From: Paracoccaceae bacterium
GTDB taxonomy: Bacteria; Pseudomonadota; Alphaproteobacteria; Rhodobacterales; Rhodobacteraceae
Assembly: GCA_018222585.1 (NCBI GenBank)
Contig: JAAFAB010000002.1
Span: forward strand, 776,345-840,344
Reading direction: 5' to 3'
Length of the DNA: 64,000 nucleotides
This document shows positions 45,757 to 55,519 of the stretch, piece by piece. Below the pieces are notes generated by a model. It worked only from the letters and a program-made list of their open reading frames with translations. It was not told where the DNA came from and did not search any database. A program made the translations under genes and the position numbers. Within the stretch, counting starts at the first letter, position 1. Each line of letters opens with the position of its first letter.

Positions 45757-46268
45757 GCCGCGCGCCCGAACCCGTGCAGGTGATCAAGCAGCGCCGCGAC
45801 GCCGCGCTGCAGGCCCTGGTCTCGGCCTCGCCCTACATCCGCTTTCTGGGGGTCCGCTTCGACCGGCGCGGGGACGAGCTGACGGCGGTGCTGCCCTATG
45901 ACGACAAGCTGATCGGCAACCCGATGCTGCCAGCGCTGCATGGCGGCGCCACGGCGGCCTTCCTTGAGGTGACGGCGGTGATCGGCATGGCCTGGGCCCA
46001 CTACTGGCCGGATTTCGAAAGCGGTCGCCTGGATCCGCAGCGCATGGCGGCGGGAGAGCTGCCACGCCTGCCCAAGACCATCGGGCTGACGGTGGACTAC
46101 CTGCGCTCGGGATTGCCGCGCGACGCCTATGCGCGGGCGCAGATCGTGCGGTCGGGGCGGCGCTATGCCTCGGTGCGCAGCGAGGCCTGGCAGGATAATG
46201 TCGACCGCCCGATTGCCCATGCCACGGTGCATTTCCGGATGCCGCTTGCCGGGGAAGAGACCGCGTGA
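45753..46268 (+). CDS. PaaI-family acyl-CoA thioesterase (second of pair)
   Basis: 171-residue hotdog protein; [52 protein letters not shown] is the PaaI block with HGG and catalytic Glu in place of Asp. It has an insertion ([23 protein letters not shown]) absent from the first copy. The start overlaps the first thioesterase and its stop overlaps the MATE gene, so the three genes are coupled. Two different hotdog proteins in tandem may form a heteromer. Confidence 0.88.
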   Translation: MSRAPEPVQVIKQRRDAALQALVSASPYIRFLGVRFDRRGDELTAVLPYDDKLIGNPMLPALHGGATAAFLEVTAVIGMAWAHYWPDFESGRLDPQRMAAGELPRLPKTIGLTVDYLRSGLPRDAYARAQIVRSGRRYASVRSEAWQDNVDRPIAHATVHFRMPLAGEETA

Positions 46269-47611
46269 CCGCCCCTGCTTCGCTGGCTCCCGCGAAAGGG
46301 CCGCTGACCCATGGGCGCGTGATCCGCCTTGCCTTTCCCATCGTGCTGTCCAATGCCACCGTGCCGATCCTCGGCGCGGTCGATACCGGCGTGGTCGGCC
46401 AGCTTGGCCTCGCCGCGCCCATAGGCGCGGTCGGCATCGGTGCCGTGGTGCTCTCGGCGCTCTACTGGATCTTCGGCTTCCTGCGCATGGGGACCACCGG
46501 GCTGACCGCCAATGCCGCCGGCGAGGGCGACACGGCCGAGGTCGCGGCCCTGCTGACCCGGGCACTGATGATCGGCTTCGGCGCCGGGCTGGCGATCATC
46601 GCCCTGCAGGCGCCGCTGTTCTGGCTGGCCTTCACCCTCTCGCCCGCCTCGGCCGAGGTCGAGCAGCTGGCCCGCGCCTACATGTCGATCCGCATCTTCT
46701 CGGCGCCGGCGGCGATCGGCATCTACGGTCTGACCGGCTGGCTGATCGCCCAGGAGCGCACCGCCGGGGTGCTGGTCCTGCAGGTGGGGATGAACATCGT
46801 CAACATCGGGCTCGACCTGCTCTTCGTGCTCGGTCTCGGCTGGGGGGTGGAGGGCGTGGCGCTGGCGACCTTCATCGCCGAATGGAGCGGCGTGGCGCTT
46901 GGCTTCTGGCTGTGCCGTGATGCCTTCGCGGTGCCGGCCTGGCGCGACTGGACGCGGGTTTTCGACCGGCTGCGGCTGATGCGGATGGCACTGGTCAACC
47001 GCGACATCCTGCTGCGCTCGCTGATGCTTCAGGCAATCTTCCTGCTGTTCATGTTCAAGGGCGCGGGCTTTGGCGACGTGCAACTGGCCGCCAACCAGGT
47101 GTTGATCCAGTTCATGGAGATCACCGCCTTCGCGCTCGACGGCTTCGCCTTCGCCGCCGAGGCGCTGGTCGGTCAGGCCATGGGGCGGCGTGACCGGCCC
47201 GGGCTGCGCCGGGCGGTGCTGCTCAGTTCCTTCTGGGGCGGAGTGATTTGCCTGTGCATGGCGCTGGCTTTCGCCCTGGCGGGCGGGGTGCTGATCGACC
47301 TGCTGACCACCTCGGAAACGGTGCGGGCCGCGGCGCGGGTCTACCTGCCCTGGATGGTGGCGACCCCGGTCTTCGGCATCACCGCCTGGATGCTCGACGG
47401 CGTCTTCATCGGCGCGACGCGGGCGCGCGACATGCGCAACATGATGGCGGTCAGCCTGGGTGTCTACCTGCTGGCGCTCTGGGCGCTGGTGCCGCTGATG
47501 GGCAACCACGGGCTCTGGGCGGCCATGCTGATCAGCTTCGTCGCGCGCGGCGTGACGCTGGCCCTGCGCTACCCGGCGCTGGAGGCCGGGGCGGAACGGG
47601 CAGGGGGGTAG
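46265..47611 (+). CDS. MATE family efflux transporter
   Basis: 448-residue inner-membrane antiporter with about 12 spans in two halves (RVIRLAFPIVLSNATVPILGAVDTGVVGQLG; MALVNRDILLRSLMLQAIFLLFMFKGAGFGD). The form is DinF-like; the second half keeps GFAFAAEALVGQAMG. It uses a GTG start overlapping the preceding thioesterase by 4 bases, unusual company for an exporter, possibly linked to removal of an acid released by the thioesterases. Downstream are repeat copies R8 and R9. Confidence 0.9.
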   Translation: MTAPASLAPAKGPLTHGRVIRLAFPIVLSNATVPILGAVDTGVVGQLGLAAPIGAVGIGAVVLSALYWIFGFLRMGTTGLTANAAGEGDTAEVAALLTRALMIGFGAGLAIIALQAPLFWLAFTLSPASAEVEQLARAYMSIRIFSAPAAIGIYGLTGWLIAQERTAGVLVLQVGMNIVNIGLDLLFVLGLGWGVEGVALATFIAEWSGVALGFWLCRDAFAVPAWRDWTRVFDRLRLMRMALVNRDILLRSLMLQAIFLLFMFKGAGFGDVQLAANQVLIQFMEITAFALDGFAFAAEALVGQAMGRRDRPGLRRAVLLSSFWGGVICLCMALAFALAGGVLIDLLTTSETVRAAARVYLPWMVATPVFGITAWMLDGVFIGATRARDMRNMMAVSLGVYLLALWALVPLMGNHGLWAAMLISFVARGVTLALRYPALEAGAERAGG

Positions 47612-47714
47612 AGGGCCCTGTCCAACCGTCAATTGCAGTGCCCCCATGTGGGACGCGTCAGCCAAGGGCGACATTGCTGCCTTTGCGCTGGGACTCTGCA
47701 AGTGGCGGCAGCGG

Positions 47715-47782
47715 GAGGGGGCGCTGCCCCCTCTTGTGCCTGCGGCCCAATTCACCCCCGGAGTACTTTCAGCCTGGTGATG
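47715..47782 (-). repeat. dispersed hairpin element, copy R8
   Basis: In the MATE direction: hairpin GAGGGGGC-GCT-GCCCCCTC (47715-47733, identical to R4), an imperfect stem TTGTGCC-TGC-GGCCCAA (47734-47750), and the reversed core with GGAGTACTTTCAGCC (47755-47782). Paired head to head with R9. Confidence 0.9.
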
Positions 47783-47879
47783 CGTGCCCGGGCGGACGTT
47801 GGGGCGGCCTACCTCTGCAGTGCGGGCGTGCCACGCTCCCATTGGAAAAGGAGGCTGCCAATCCGGCATCGTCCCGCTG

Positions 47880-47911
47880 CATCACCAGGCTGAAAATACT
47901 CCCGCCGGAGG
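47880..47911 (+). repeat. dispersed hairpin element, copy R9 (short form)
   Basis: Core plus CCCGCCGGAGGC, as in R3 and R7. Lies 47 bases beyond the arsC stop in the arsC direction, so it follows that gene's 3' end. Confidence 0.9.
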
Positions 47912-47958
47912 CCACGCCCCGCAGGGGCGCAAGCAATCGAGGCCTCCACCGGGGGCTG

Positions 47959-48300
47959 TCAGAGGATGTCGAGCACCCGTTCCGGCGGGCGGGCGATGAC
48001 CGCGCGGTCGCCCTTGATCGCCACCGCGCGCTCGATCAGCTTCGGATGGGCGGCCATGGCGGCCAGCAGCGCATCCTCGTCGCTGTCGCGGGTCAGGCCC
48101 AGCTCGCGGAAGAGGGTTTCCTTCACCCGCATCATTTCGATCACCGGAACACCGAGCCTTGCCTGCAGGGCACGCAGTTCGGCCACCGTGGGGATGTCGT
48201 CGAGATAGCGACGGACCTCGATGTCCTCGCCGCAGGCTTCCAGCAGGGCCAGGGCCTCGCGCGATTTCGAGCAGCGGGGATTGTGCCAGATGGTGATCAC
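47959..48300 (-). CDS. arsC: ArsC-family arsenate reductase (glutaredoxin type)
   Basis: 113 residues; [15 protein letters not shown] has the catalytic Cys10 of glutaredoxin-linked ArsC, with [17 protein letters not shown] and the C-terminal [15 protein letters not shown], where the RPP motif binds arsenate. Such proteins either reduce arsenate or, as Spx/YffB relatives, act on other substrates; no other ars gene is nearby. Coupled by 4 bases to pyrD at the end of the long minus-strand run, so it may simply be carried along. Confidence 0.87.
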   Translation of the reverse strand: MITIWHNPRCSKSREALALLEACGEDIEVRRYLDDIPTVAELRALQARLGVPVIEMMRVKETLFRELGLTRDSDEDALLAAMAAHPKLIERAVAIKGDRAVIARPPERVLDIL

Positions 48301-49376
48301 AGCCAGTCCTCCCGGCCGGAGCCGACCGCCTCGGCCACAGAGGTGAAGCCGTCGCGTGCCAGCAGGGCGTCCATCCCCTCGGCGATGCGCGGCACCAGCG
48401 ACAGGCCCTCGTAGACCAGCGCCGAGTAGAGCTGCACCGCCGAAGCTCCGGCGCGGATCTTCTGGTAGGCCTGTTCGGCCGAGGAGATGCCGCCGACCCC
48501 GATCAGGGGCACGGCGCCGCCGGTCAACTGCGACAGCCGCGCCAGCACGCGGGTCGAGCGCTCGAACAGCGGCGCGCCGGACAGCCCGCCGGTTTCGGCC
48601 CGGTGGGGAGAGGCCAGCCCCTCGCGGTCGAGCGTCGTGTTGGTGGCGATCACCCCGTCAAGCTTCAGCGCGAGCGCGACCTCGGCGATGTCCGACAGCC
48701 CCTCTGCGTCAAGATCCGGGGCGATCTTGAGGAAGACAGGCACCCGCCGCGCCAGCCCGTCGCGGGTCGCCAGCACGCCTTCCAGAAGGGCCGTCAGCGC
48801 CGCCTTGCCCTGCAGGTCGCGCAGCTTTTCGGTATTGGGCGAGGAGACATTGACCGTGGCGAAATCCAAGTGCTGCCCGCAGCGCGCCAGCACGGCGGCG
48901 AAATCGCCCGCGCGGTCGGCGCTGTCCTTGTTGGCGCCAAGGTTCAGCCCGATCACCGCATCCGAGGGGCGTTTGTCCAGCCGGTCGGCGATCGCCTCCA
49001 TGCCCTCGTTGTTGAAACCGAAGCGGTTGATCACGCCGCGATCCTCGGTCAGGCGGAACAGGCGCGGTTTCGGGTTGCCGGGCTGCGGGCGGGGCGTCGC
49101 CGCGCCGACCTCGAGGAAGCCGAACCCGGCGCGCGCCAGCGGCGCCAGCGCCTCGGCGTTCTTGTCGTAGCCGGCCGCCAGTCCCAGCGGGTTGGCCAGC
49201 CGCAGCCCCGCGACCTCGCAGCGCAGGCGGTCCGAGGTGACCAGCCCCGGCAGCGGCGCCAGTCCCATGCGCAGCGCCGTCAGCGACAGGCCATGGGCGC
49301 GCTCGGGGTCGAGGCGGTGCAGGGCGGCGAGGCCCGCGCGCTCGACGGCGCGGTCGAAGGCGGAGGGCAGGCTCAT
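48297..49376 (-). CDS. pyrD: dihydroorotate dehydrogenase (quinone)
   Basis: Membrane-associated class 2 enzyme of pyrimidine synthesis; 359 residues. The N-terminal helical extension ([21 protein letters not shown]) marks class 2; [17 protein letters not shown] and [12 protein letters not shown] are FMN-site segments, [14 protein letters not shown] holds the catalytic Ser, and [11 protein letters not shown] and [12 protein letters not shown] complete it. Start is coupled by 4 bases to the DUF952 gene. With Upp and Cdd it contributes to the pyrimidine pool. Confidence 0.95.
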   Translation of the reverse strand: MSLPSAFDRAVERAGLAALHRLDPERAHGLSLTALRMGLAPLPGLVTSDRLRCEVAGLRLANPLGLAAGYDKNAEALAPLARAGFGFLEVGAATPRPQPGNPKPRLFRLTEDRGVINRFGFNNEGMEAIADRLDKRPSDAVIGLNLGANKDSADRAGDFAAVLARCGQHLDFATVNVSSPNTEKLRDLQGKAALTALLEGVLATRDGLARRVPVFLKIAPDLDAEGLSDIAEVALALKLDGVIATNTTLDREGLASPHRAETGGLSGAPLFERSTRVLARLSQLTGGAVPLIGVGGISSAEQAYQKIRAGASAVQLYSALVYEGLSLVPRIAEGMDALLARDGFTSVAEAVGSGREDWL

Positions 49377-49711
49377 GCCATGTCCTCCGGGAAGCGGTGC
49401 ATGCCCTCGACGAGGGGCAGCGGCCAGTGGGCCGTGACCTCGGAGAGCGCCAGCTTGCGGAACAGGTGCGGGAACAGCGCCCCGCCGCGCGAGACCTCCC
49501 ACTTCAGCGCCTCGCCAAGCGTCCCGGTCTCGACGGCGGCCAGCACCAGACCCTCGGCGCCGGCGAAATGCTTCGCGGCGGTCTCGGCGGCCTGTTCGGC
49601 CGTCGAGAAATGGATGAAGCCATCGGCCAGGTCGATGGGAGCGCCCGAGGTTTCCCCCCGCGCCACAAGGTCCTGCCATTCGTCGGAGCGGAAAATCTTG
49701 TAGATCAGCAT
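49373..49711 (-). CDS. DUF952 family protein
   Basis: 112-residue protein of the DUF952 family: [19 protein letters not shown], then [25 protein letters not shown] is the family signature (DGFIHFS), and [30 protein letters not shown] fits the rest. The fold resembles ADP-ribosyltransferases, but activity is unproven. GAGAGG precedes the ATG. Forms a chain with pyrD and arsC through 4-base overlaps. Confidence 0.9.
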   Translation of the reverse strand: MLIYKIFRSDEWQDLVARGETSGAPIDLADGFIHFSTAEQAAETAAKHFAGAEGLVLAAVETGTLGEALKWEVSRGGALFPHLFRKLALSEVTAHWPLPLVEGMHRFPEDMA

Positions 49712-49762
49712 GGGCCTCTCCTGCACCGGAAAGGCCCTGCCGGTCAATTGAGATGCGTCGGC

Positions 49763-50608
49763 TCAGGCGCCCAGGTCGGCCAGCACCTGCCGCACCATGG
49801 CGATATCCTCGGGGCGCGAGAGGCTGGGGGCATGGCCGCAGTCGGCCATCTCCGTCACCCCGGGCCGGGGGCCGCTCTGCCGCATTCGTGCGGCGATCTC
49901 CGCCGTCAGCAGATCGGATTGCGCACCACGGATGACATGGACGGGCAGCGAGATGCGCGCCCAGCGGTCCCAGGTGGTCAGCTCTTCCGCCGAGGCGGTG
50001 AACTGGATGGTGATGCGTGGATCGTAGTGCAGCGTGAACATGCCGTTGGCCCGCCGCCGGACCGAGCTGCGCGCCATGCGCCGCCAGAAGCGATCGTCCG
50101 CCGGGCCGAAGGGCTGGTAGGCGCTGCGGAACCAGACCTCGGCCTCGGTCACGGTGCGGAACTCGGGCGAGGTGCCGGCGTAGGAGAGGATGCGGGCGAT
50201 GGCCTCGTCGGGGATCTCGGGGCCGATGTCGTTGATCACCAGCGCCGAGAGCCGCGCGGCCAGCGGCCCCGAGGCCATGCGCATCCCGATCAGCCCGCCC
50301 ATCGAGGTGCCCAGCCAGGCGGTCTTCTCGATCCCGTAGCGGTCCAGCATGTCGGTGGCGATGCCGGCGTAGTACTCGACCGAGTATTCGGCGGCGGGGT
50401 TGATCGACCAACTGGAGAGGCCCCGCCCGATGGTATCGGGGCAGAGCACGAAGTAGCGATCCGACAGTGCCTCGGCCAGTTCGTCGAAGTCGCGGCCCGT
50501 GCGGGCGAGGCCATGCCACATGACCAGCGGCGGCGCGGCGGGATCGCCCCATTCGGTCACGTGCAACTCGTGATCCATCACCGGGATGAAGCTGAAACGC
50601 GGGCTCAT
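49763..50608 (-). CDS. alpha/beta hydrolase coupled to Liv-type importer
   Basis: 281 residues; [22 protein letters not shown] and GRGLSSWS, nucleophile Ser102 in [20 protein letters not shown] for the acid strand, and CGHAPSLS for the catalytic His. Its start overlaps the livM stop by 4 bases, so it is cotranslated with the importer and is likely to hydrolyse the imported compound. The enzyme class resembles carboxylesterases and meta-cleavage hydrolases; the substrate is unknown. Confidence 0.87.
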   Translation of the reverse strand: MSPRFSFIPVMDHELHVTEWGDPAAPPLVMWHGLARTGRDFDELAEALSDRYFVLCPDTIGRGLSSWSINPAAEYSVEYYAGIATDMLDRYGIEKTAWLGTSMGGLIGMRMASGPLAARLSALVINDIGPEIPDEAIARILSYAGTSPEFRTVTEAEVWFRSAYQPFGPADDRFWRRMARSSVRRRANGMFTLHYDPRITIQFTASAEELTTWDRWARISLPVHVIRGAQSDLLTAEIAARMRQSGPRPGVTEMADCGHAPSLSRPEDIAMVRQVLADLGA

Positions 50609-51669
50609 GTGCGGGCCCCTTTCACCGAAAGGGTGCCGACGATCCCCTTGGGGAAGAAGTAGACCAGCAGGATGAAGACGATCCCCAGCCACAGCAGCCA
50701 GCGGTCTGGTGACAGGATCTGCGGCAGCAGCGGCAGCGCCGAGGTGGCCTCGGCCGCGACGCCCATCAGGTCGCGCAGGTAGTATTGTGCCAGCACCAGC
50801 AGGGTGGCGCCGATCACCGCGCCCCACATGGTGCCCATGCCGCCGATGACGACCATCAGCAGGATGTCGATCATGATGTCGAAGGACAGCGCCGTTTCAG
50901 GCCCGGTGTACTTCAGCCAGACCGCGTAGACCGTCCCCGCCAGCGAGGCGACCACGGCGGCGATGCAGAAGACGAAGGTGCGATAAGCCACGACCCGGTA
51001 GCCGATGGCCTCCGCGCGGGCCTCGTTCTCGCGGATCGCCTTCAGCACGGTCCCGATGGGAGAGCCGACGAGGCGCAGCATGAAGGCGAAGAGCACGACG
51101 GAGCTGACGAAGACGAAGTAATAGGCCGCCAGCTTGCCGTTCAGCCGCACGCCCCAGAGCTGCGCCACCTTGCCCTCAGGGTCCAGCCAGAGCTTCGTGG
51201 CGGGCTTGAAGAGGTCGGGGGCGCGGTAGGTGATGCCGTCCTCGCCCCCCGTGAGGCCCGAGAGCTGAGACGCCAGCACCAGCGCGACCGAGGCGGTGGC
51301 CAGCGTGATCATGGCGAAGAAGATCGCCTTGACCCGCAGCGACAGCAGGCCGATGGCGACGGCGACGACCAGCGACAGGATCGCGCCCCCAAGTGCGCCC
51401 AGCCCGACGGCGGCCCAGCCCGGCCCCATCCGGTCCAGCGCGATGGCGGCGCCGTAGCTGCCGAAGCCGAAGAACATCACATGGGCGAAGCTGACGATGC
51501 CGGTGTAGCCGATCAGCAGGTCATAGCTGGCGACCAGCACGATGAAGACGCAGATCCGCGCCGCCACCTGAATCGAGCGAACATCCTGGAACAGGAACGG
51601 CCAGAACAGCAGGGCGGCGGCGATGGCCAGCACGGCCAGCTTGATGATCAGGGAAGGTTTCTGGGTCAT
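50605..51669 (-). CDS. livM: branched-chain amino acid-type ABC transporter permease LivM
   Basis: 354-residue inner-membrane permease (LivM family) with [52 protein letters not shown] and [21 protein letters not shown]. One base separates it from livH; it overlaps the hydrolase. The conserved EAA-like loop is intact. The true ligand may be an amide, aromatic acid or amino acid rather than Leu/Ile/Val. Confidence 0.9.
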   Translation of the reverse strand: MTQKPSLIIKLAVLAIAAALLFWPFLFQDVRSIQVAARICVFIVLVASYDLLIGYTGIVSFAHVMFFGFGSYGAAIALDRMGPGWAAVGLGALGGAILSLVVAVAIGLLSLRVKAIFFAMITLATASVALVLASQLSGLTGGEDGITYRAPDLFKPATKLWLDPEGKVAQLWGVRLNGKLAAYYFVFVSSVVLFAFMLRLVGSPIGTVLKAIRENEARAEAIGYRVVAYRTFVFCIAAVVASLAGTVYAVWLKYTGPETALSFDIMIDILLMVVIGGMGTMWGAVIGATLLVLAQYYLRDLMGVAAEATSALPLLPQILSPDRWLLWLGIVFILLVYFFPKGIVGTLSVKGART

Positions 51670-51670
51670 G

Positions 51671-52663
51671 TCATTTCACCGCCGGCTTCAGCCCGTTGGG
51701 CCGCCACAGAAGGATCGCCATCATCAGAAGCATGTTGGATGCCAGCGACAGCTTGGGGGCGAGGAAGCCCACGTAGTTGCTCATCAGCCCGACCAGGATC
51801 GCGCCAAGAAGGGTGCCCTGGACCGAGCCGAGCCCGCCGATGATCACCACGATGAAGACGACGATCATCATGTCGGCACCGAGGTGCGGGGTGATCAGGG
51901 TCTCGTAGCCCGCCCACATGGCACCCCCCAGGGCGGCCAGGGCAGAGCCCACCATGAAGACGCCGATGAACAGCCGGTCGATGCGGAAGCCCAGGGCCTC
52001 GACCATCTCGCGGTTCTCGACACCGGCGCGGATCAGCAGGCCCAGCCGGGTGCGGTTGAGCACGAAGTAGAGACCCGCATAGGCCAGCAGGCCAAGGGCG
52101 AAGGCGAAGGCGCGGTAGATTTCGATGGTGACATCACCGATGACGAAGGCGCCTTCCAGGAAGGCCGGCCGTCCGACGCTGAAGGGCGTGCCGCCCCAGA
52201 TCGCCAGGATCAGCTCTTCGACGACGATCAGCGCGCCCATGGTGATCAGGATCTGGCGCAGGTGGTCGGCATAGACGGGCTTGATGATCACCGTCTCGAA
52301 GAACCACCCCGCGACGAGGCCGAAGAGCATCGCCGCACCGAAGGCCACCAGCAGGGCGGCGGCGTTCAGCAGCACGCTTTCCGCGCCCAGCCAGCCGCCC
52401 ATGGCCGCCAGGACCGAGGCCGAGATGAAGGCGCCGAGGCTGACGAAGGCCGAATGGCCGAAGTTCAGCACGTCCATGAGGCCGAAGACCAGCGACAGGC
52501 CAGAGGCCATGAGGAAGATCATCATGCCCATGGCCAGCCCCGCCACGGTCAGCGTCGCCCAGCTTGAGGGCGCGCCGATCAGCACGAAGGCCAGCACGGC
52601 GACCGCGACGGGCAGCAGGTAGACGCCGCCCAGCCGGTCGATGGTGTCGTTCAGCTTGTCCAT
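51671..52663 (-). CDS. livH: branched-chain amino acid-type ABC transporter permease LivH
   Basis: 330-residue inner-membrane permease with SLVFGLMDVLNFGHSAFVSLGAFI, the LivH form of the conserved loop, and VVIIGGLGSVQGTLLGAILVGL near the C-terminus. The start MDKLNDTIDRLGG was taken because GGGGAAGAGA precedes it; the frame runs 27 codons upstream into the livF end. Part of livK-livG-livF-livH-livM. Confidence 0.9.
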   Translation of the reverse strand: MDKLNDTIDRLGGVYLLPVAVAVLAFVLIGAPSSWATLTVAGLAMGMMIFLMASGLSLVFGLMDVLNFGHSAFVSLGAFISASVLAAMGGWLGAESVLLNAAALLVAFGAAMLFGLVAGWFFETVIIKPVYADHLRQILITMGALIVVEELILAIWGGTPFSVGRPAFLEGAFVIGDVTIEIYRAFAFALGLLAYAGLYFVLNRTRLGLLIRAGVENREMVEALGFRIDRLFIGVFMVGSALAALGGAMWAGYETLITPHLGADMMIVVFIVVIIGGLGSVQGTLLGAILVGLMSNYVGFLAPKLSLASNMLLMMAILLWRPNGLKPAVK

Positions 52664-52673
52664 TCTCTTCCCC

Positions 52674-53378
52674 TCAGGCCGACAGGGACAGCAGGCGATC
52701 CTGCAGGTCCTGGTCGGCCACGAAATCTGCCATGGTTCCGGCATGGGCGATGCGCCCGTCCTCGATCACCGCCATGTCGCGGCCAAGGGACTTGGCGAAC
52801 TCGAAATTCTGCTCGACCAGGAGGATGGTGCTGCGGTCGCTGATCTGGCGGAAGGCCTCGGCCATGTTGTCGACGATGGCGGGCGCCAGGCCCTTGGTCG
52901 GCTCGTCGATCAGGATCAGCTCGCGCGGTTCGATTATGGCGCGCGCCACGGCAAGCATCTGCTTCTGCCCGCCCGACAGCGCGCCCGCAGGCTTGTCCCA
53001 GAACGTCTCAAGCGCCGGGAACAGATCGTAGATCCAGCGCAGGCGATCCGTGTCGAAGGTCCCCCCGGCGGTGGCCAGCACCATGTTCTCGGCCACGGTG
53101 AGACCGCCGAAGATGCCCATGTCCTCGGGGACAAAGGCGATGCCGCGCTTGGCGATCTCTGCGGTGTGCAGGCCGGTCAGGTCCTCGCCCCGGAAGGTGA
53201 CGGAACCGGGGGAGGGGCTCCACAGCCCCATGATCGAGCGCAGGGTGGTCGACTTACCGGCGCCATTGCGGCCCAGCAGGACGAAGACGCCGCCCTCCGG
53301 CACCTCGATGCTGATGTCGTGCAGCACATGGTACTGCCCGATCGAGGTCTTCATGTTGCGCAGAGACAGTAGGCTCAT
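52674..53378 (-). CDS. livF: branched-chain amino acid-type ABC transporter ATPase LivF
   Basis: 234-residue ATPase: Walker A GRNGAGKS at residues 36-43, signature LSGGQKQMLAVARAI, Walker B LILIDEPTKGLAP. FVPEDMGIFGGLTV in the Q-loop region is family-typical. Start overlaps the livG stop by 4 bases. Paralogous to urtE but without the EGIQPNII ending. Confidence 0.92.
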   Translation of the reverse strand: MSLLSLRNMKTSIGQYHVLHDISIEVPEGGVFVLLGRNGAGKSTTLRSIMGLWSPSPGSVTFRGEDLTGLHTAEIAKRGIAFVPEDMGIFGGLTVAENMVLATAGGTFDTDRLRWIYDLFPALETFWDKPAGALSGGQKQMLAVARAIIEPRELILIDEPTKGLAPAIVDNMAEAFRQISDRSTILLVEQNFEFAKSLGRDMAVIEDGRIAHAGTMADFVADQDLQDRLLSLSA

Positions 53379-54136
53379 GCCGTCACCCCCTTGCCCAGGT
53401 AGACGTCCTTGACGATCTGGCTCGACATCACCTCTTCGGGCGCGCCATCGGCCAGCAGCTCGCCGTTGTGCAGCACGATGATGCGGTCGGCGAGGGCGCG
53501 CACCACGTCCATCTTGTGCTCGACCAGCAGCACGGTCTTGGTGGTGTCGCGCTTGATATCCGCGATCAGCTCCAGCACGTCGGGGGCATGGTCCAGCGAC
53601 ATCCCCGCCGTGGGTTCGTCGAACATGTAGATGTCGGGCTCCATCGCCATCAGCAGGGCGACCTCCAGCTTGCGCTGGTCGCCGTGGCTGAGTTCAGAGG
53701 CCGCCTGATGCGCCACGCCGGTCAGCTTGGTGGCCTCAAGATAGGACTTGGCCCGCGCGGTGAGCCCTTTCAGCGAGGCGGCGGGGCGGAAGAGCCTCCA
53801 GCCGTCGCCCGAATGGGCCTGCACGGCGAGGCGGATGTTTTCCAGCACGGAAAGGCCGGGGAAGAGGTTGGTCAGCTGGAAGGCGCGACCGACGCCATGA
53901 TGGGCGCGCGCCGAGGGCGCCATGGCGGTCAGGTCGGTGCCGTTCTTCAGGACCTTGCCCGAGGTGGCGCGCAGCTGGCCGGAAATCAGGTTGAAATAGG
54001 TGGTCTTGCCGGCGCCATTGGGGCCGACGATCACCGTCAGCTCTCCGGGCCGGAAGTCGCAGGAGACGGCGTTGACGGCCACATGGCCGCCGAAGCGGAT
54101 CGTCAGATCCTGCGTGATGAGGGAAGGTGTGGTCAT
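53375..54136 (-). CDS. livG: branched-chain amino acid-type ABC transporter ATPase LivG
   Basis: 253-residue ATPase: Walker A GPNGAGKT at residues 38-45, GVGRAFQLTNLFPGLSVLENI, signature ELSHGDQRKLEVALLM, and MFDEPTAGMSLDHAPD. The LivG-specific insert (HSGDGWRLFRP) is present. First ATPase after the binding protein in transcription order. Confidence 0.92.
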   Translation of the reverse strand: MTTPSLITQDLTIRFGGHVAVNAVSCDFRPGELTVIVGPNGAGKTTYFNLISGQLRATSGKVLKNGTDLTAMAPSARAHHGVGRAFQLTNLFPGLSVLENIRLAVQAHSGDGWRLFRPAASLKGLTARAKSYLEATKLTGVAHQAASELSHGDQRKLEVALLMAMEPDIYMFDEPTAGMSLDHAPDVLELIADIKRDTTKTVLLVEHKMDVVRALADRIIVLHNGELLADGAPEEVMSSQIVKDVYLGKGVTA

Positions 54137-54213
54137 GGGGGAGCCTGTGGTCTTGCGCCCGCACGCGGGCGGGTGATCCCGGTCCGTTGCCGGACCGGGA
54201 TCGGAAAGCGCGA

Positions 54214-55410
54214 TCAGTTCTCGCGGCCGATGGGGATGTTCATCTCTTCCGGCTTGATCTCGCGGACCAGCTCGGGGATGGCCCAGTCGACGTTGTCGTC
54301 GACCTTGATCTTGAAGTGATACATGGACTGCAGCGCCTGGTGATCTTCCGGACGGAAGGTCATCGTGCCCTTGGGCGTCTCCCAGGACATGCCTTCCATG
54401 GTCCCGATCAGGGATTCGGTGTCCCAGTCATCGGCGGTCTCCAGCGCCTTCACCACGGCCATGGCGGCGGCCATGCCACCTGCGGTGAAGAAGTCCGGCG
54501 GGGTCTCGAAACGCTCGGTGTGGGTCTTCACCAGCCAGTCGTTCACCTCGTTCTGCGGCGCTTCGTAGTAGTAGTAGATCGCGCCTTCCATGCCCGGCAC
54601 CCGCTTGTAGGTCGGCAGCACCGGCAGGATATGACCCCCGGTCGAGATCTCGATGCCGTAGCGTTCGGGCTGCATGGCCTTGATCTTGCCCATCGGGTCG
54701 CCGCCGCCGGCAACGTAGATCATGATCACCTTGCGGCCCTCGTGATCCTTCAGCGCGTTGAACATGCGCTCGGCCGAAGCGGTGAAGTCGGTGGTGCCCT
54801 GGGGGATGTATTCCTCGGTCACCACGGTCGCGCCCGAGCCATCCAGCGCCGACTTGAAGGCGGTGATGCCGTCACGGCCGAAGGCGTAATCCTCGGCCAG
54901 GGTGGCGACGAAGAGATCCTCGTCAGGCGCCAGCGCGAGGGCCTGTGCCTGCATGTCCATCGAGGAATTGCGCGAGGTCTTGAAGATGTAGCGATTGCTG
55001 TCCGGTCCGGTCAGGCTGTCGGCCACGGCAGGCTCGACGATCAGGATCTTCTCGTATTCCTCGGCGATCGGCAGCATCGACAGGGTGACCCCCGACGAGG
55101 TCGCGCCGACGGCCAGCAGGACCTCGTCGTCACCATAGGCTTCTTCCAGAACAGCGCGCGCCACGTCCGGCTTGAACTGGGTGTCCTTGTGGATCACCTC
55201 GATGGGGTGGCCCTTGACCTCCATCGTGCCGCCGGTGGCATATTCCAGCCCCAGCTCGAAGCCGGTCTGGCTCTGCTTCGAGAACGCTTCGAAGCTGGAG
55301 CCGGACATGCCGTGCACCAGCGCGATCTTCACCGGGTCCTGCGCCATGGCAGCCGTGGTGAGGCCAAGGCCAAGCGCAACCGCGCCGGCCAGCGAATACA
55401 GGGATTTCAT
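54214..55410 (-). CDS. livK: Liv-type ABC transporter substrate-binding protein
   Basis: 398-residue periplasmic type I binding protein with signal peptide (MKSLYSLAGAVALGLGLTTAAMA) and mature start QDPVKIALVHGMSGSSFEAFSKQ. GATSSGVTLSMLPIAEEYEKIL and FKTSRNSSMDMQAQAL are ligand-domain blocks. The family member is not the classic LIVAT binder; ligand unknown, with the operon-linked hydrolase hinting at an ester, amide or aromatic. GGGAGGAGAACCG precedes ATG. Divergent from a PAS-LuxR regulator. Confidence 0.88.
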   Translation of the reverse strand: MKSLYSLAGAVALGLGLTTAAMAQDPVKIALVHGMSGSSFEAFSKQSQTGFELGLEYATGGTMEVKGHPIEVIHKDTQFKPDVARAVLEEAYGDDEVLLAVGATSSGVTLSMLPIAEEYEKILIVEPAVADSLTGPDSNRYIFKTSRNSSMDMQAQALALAPDEDLFVATLAEDYAFGRDGITAFKSALDGSGATVVTEEYIPQGTTDFTASAERMFNALKDHEGRKVIMIYVAGGGDPMGKIKAMQPERYGIEISTGGHILPVLPTYKRVPGMEGAIYYYYEAPQNEVNDWLVKTHTERFETPPDFFTAGGMAAAMAVVKALETADDWDTESLIGTMEGMSWETPKGTMTFRPEDHQALQSMYHFKIKVDDNVDWAIPELVREIKPEEMNIPIGREN

Positions 55411-55519
55411 CGGTTCTCCTCCCGTTTTCCTCCGCCGCAGGTGCGTTGCGTGACAACGACTCCTCCGGTATCTCCTTGTGCCAGCAAGGATCACAGAGCC
55501 CCCTCAGAGGAGCAATATC

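Larger units (their letters stand above)
47612..47958. other. intergenic region holding repeat pair R8-R9
   Basis: Between convergent MATE and arsC genes. About 100 bases without features follow the MATE stop, then R8, a 97-base spacer and R9. No gene recognised. Confidence 0.7.

Noticed and set aside
47959..48300. Arsenic resistance locus
   Set aside because: Only an ArsC-family gene is present at the end of a pyrD chain; no arsB, acr3 or arsR is nearby.
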